A stretch of 6,777 nt of DNA from Pseudomonadota bacterium (lineage in GTDB: Bacteria; Pseudomonadota; Gammaproteobacteria; Burkholderiales; Burkholderiaceae), in contig JAKORH010000090.1 of assembly GCA_029777935.1 (NCBI GenBank), positions 1-6,777 on the forward strand. The letters are read 5' to 3'. The notes under the pieces are model-generated. The model was not told where the DNA came from, did no database searches, and was given only the letters and a program-made list of their open reading frames with translations. Position numbers and translations under genes: made by a program. Below are positions 6,319 through 6,777 of the stretch, in pieces (position 1 is the stretch's first letter; each line of letters starts with the position of its first letter).

Positions 6319-6396
6319 GCCCCGGCGCAGGCAGGGGCCGGTGCCTAATTTGCACGTGACGACAAATTGGGCCCCGGCCTGCGCCGGGGCGACGGC
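6319..6396. repeat. REP-like GC-rich inverted repeat, second copy
   Basis: The left arm (6319-6352, gccccggcgcaggcaggggcc then taatttg) pairs with the right arm (6363-6390, caaattg then gccccggcctgcgccggggc) around a 10-nt loop. The left arm carries a small insertion and one mismatch in the GC block. The right arm plus flank, 6364-6396, is 31 of 33 identical to 4041-4073, in the same orientation. A taaattggcgcc remnant follows at 6401-6412. It lies in the 157-nt gap before the carboxypeptidase. No T-run follows the stem, so terminator function is uncertain. Confidence 0.85.
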
Positions 6397-6436
6397 GCGC
6401 TAAATTGGCGCCTTCGCCGACTCGACCGTGACGCCC

Positions 6437-6777
6437 ATGCCCAAGCTCGACTACTCGCGCTTCCTGAAGTACGAGCAACTGATCTCGACGCTGCGCGCTT
6501 TCGCCAAAGAAGCGCCGCAGTTCGTCGCGCTCGAATTCATCGGGGCAAGCTTCGAAGGCCGCGCGATCCCGGTGGTCACGCTCACCAACACCACGACCGG
6601 CCCCGCCGCCGACAAGCCTGCGTACTGGGTCGACGGCAACATCCACTCGGTGGAGCTGACCGCTTCGAGCACGTGCCTGTACCTGATCGACTGGCTGCTC
6701 GCGAACCGCGACGCCGACGCGCAGGTGCGGCGCTGTCTCGACACGCGCGCCTTCTATATCTGCCCGCGCATCAATCC
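6437..6777 (+). CDS. M14-family zinc carboxypeptidase, N-terminal part (3' truncated by window edge)
   Basis: About 113 residues are visible, starting MPKLDYSRFLKYEQLISTL and open to the window end. M14 enzymes cleave C-terminal residues of peptides or related amide substrates using one zinc. The key first zinc motif is visible as DGNIHSVELTAS, with His70 and Glu73 as the expected H-x-x-E ligands. FEGRAIPVVTLTN upstream and FYICPRIN at the edge match the family's early strands and the approach to its NPDG-type loop. The third zinc histidine and catalytic glutamate would lie beyond the window. No signal peptide is seen. The start is uncertain: in-frame GTG6428 is an alternative and neither has a clear ribosome site. 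It follows the second REP-like repeat, so it is probably a separate transcription unit. Confidence 0.88.
   Translation, partial: MPKLDYSRFLKYEQLISTLRAFAKEAPQFVALEFIGASFEGRAIPVVTLTNTTTGPAADKPAYWVDGNIHSVELTASSTCLYLIDWLLANRDADAQVRRCLDTRAFYICPRIN

Overview
The window is about two-thirds G+C by eye, and its genes show strong codon bias. It suggests an autotrophy-capable proteobacterium, most likely a betaproteobacterium (Burkholderiales-like). The basis is the proteobacterial-type phosphoribulokinase followed by transketolase and CbbY, plus GC-rich REP-like repeats. The taxonomic placement is inference. All genes lie on the + strand.

Region 1 (1-3994) is a Calvin-Benson-Bassham segment: the 3' part of phosphoribulokinase (prk/cbbP), a complete transketolase (tkt/cbbT), a CbbY-type HAD phosphatase, and a thioredoxin-fold protein with a CNHC motif. 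The last three are separated by only 31 and 16 nt and look like one operon. Transketolase regenerates pentose phosphates, phosphoribulokinase makes RuBP, and CbbY removes xylulose-1,5-bisphosphate, a Rubisco inhibitor. The prk-tkt gap holds a large hairpin built from 8-nt tandem units.

Region 2 (3995-6436) looks like accessory DNA. It is bounded by two members of one GC-rich inverted-repeat family, at 3996-4073 and 6319-6396. Inside are an M43-type (pappalysin-like) zinc metalloprotease without a visible signal peptide, a small overlapping beta-rich ORF, a 183-aa protein with three NPQPLPPRE repeats and a GIIIIGG C-terminus, and a 45-aa cysteine-containing ORF starting five bases after it. 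The repeat protein and the 45-aa ORF are the least explained part of the window and the best candidate for an undescribed system. No function can be assigned to them from sequence alone.

Region 3 (6437-6777) is the start of an M14 zinc carboxypeptidase that runs off the window.

No rRNA, tRNA, CRISPR array, transposase or phage gene was seen, and no gene-free stretch exceeds about 215 nt.
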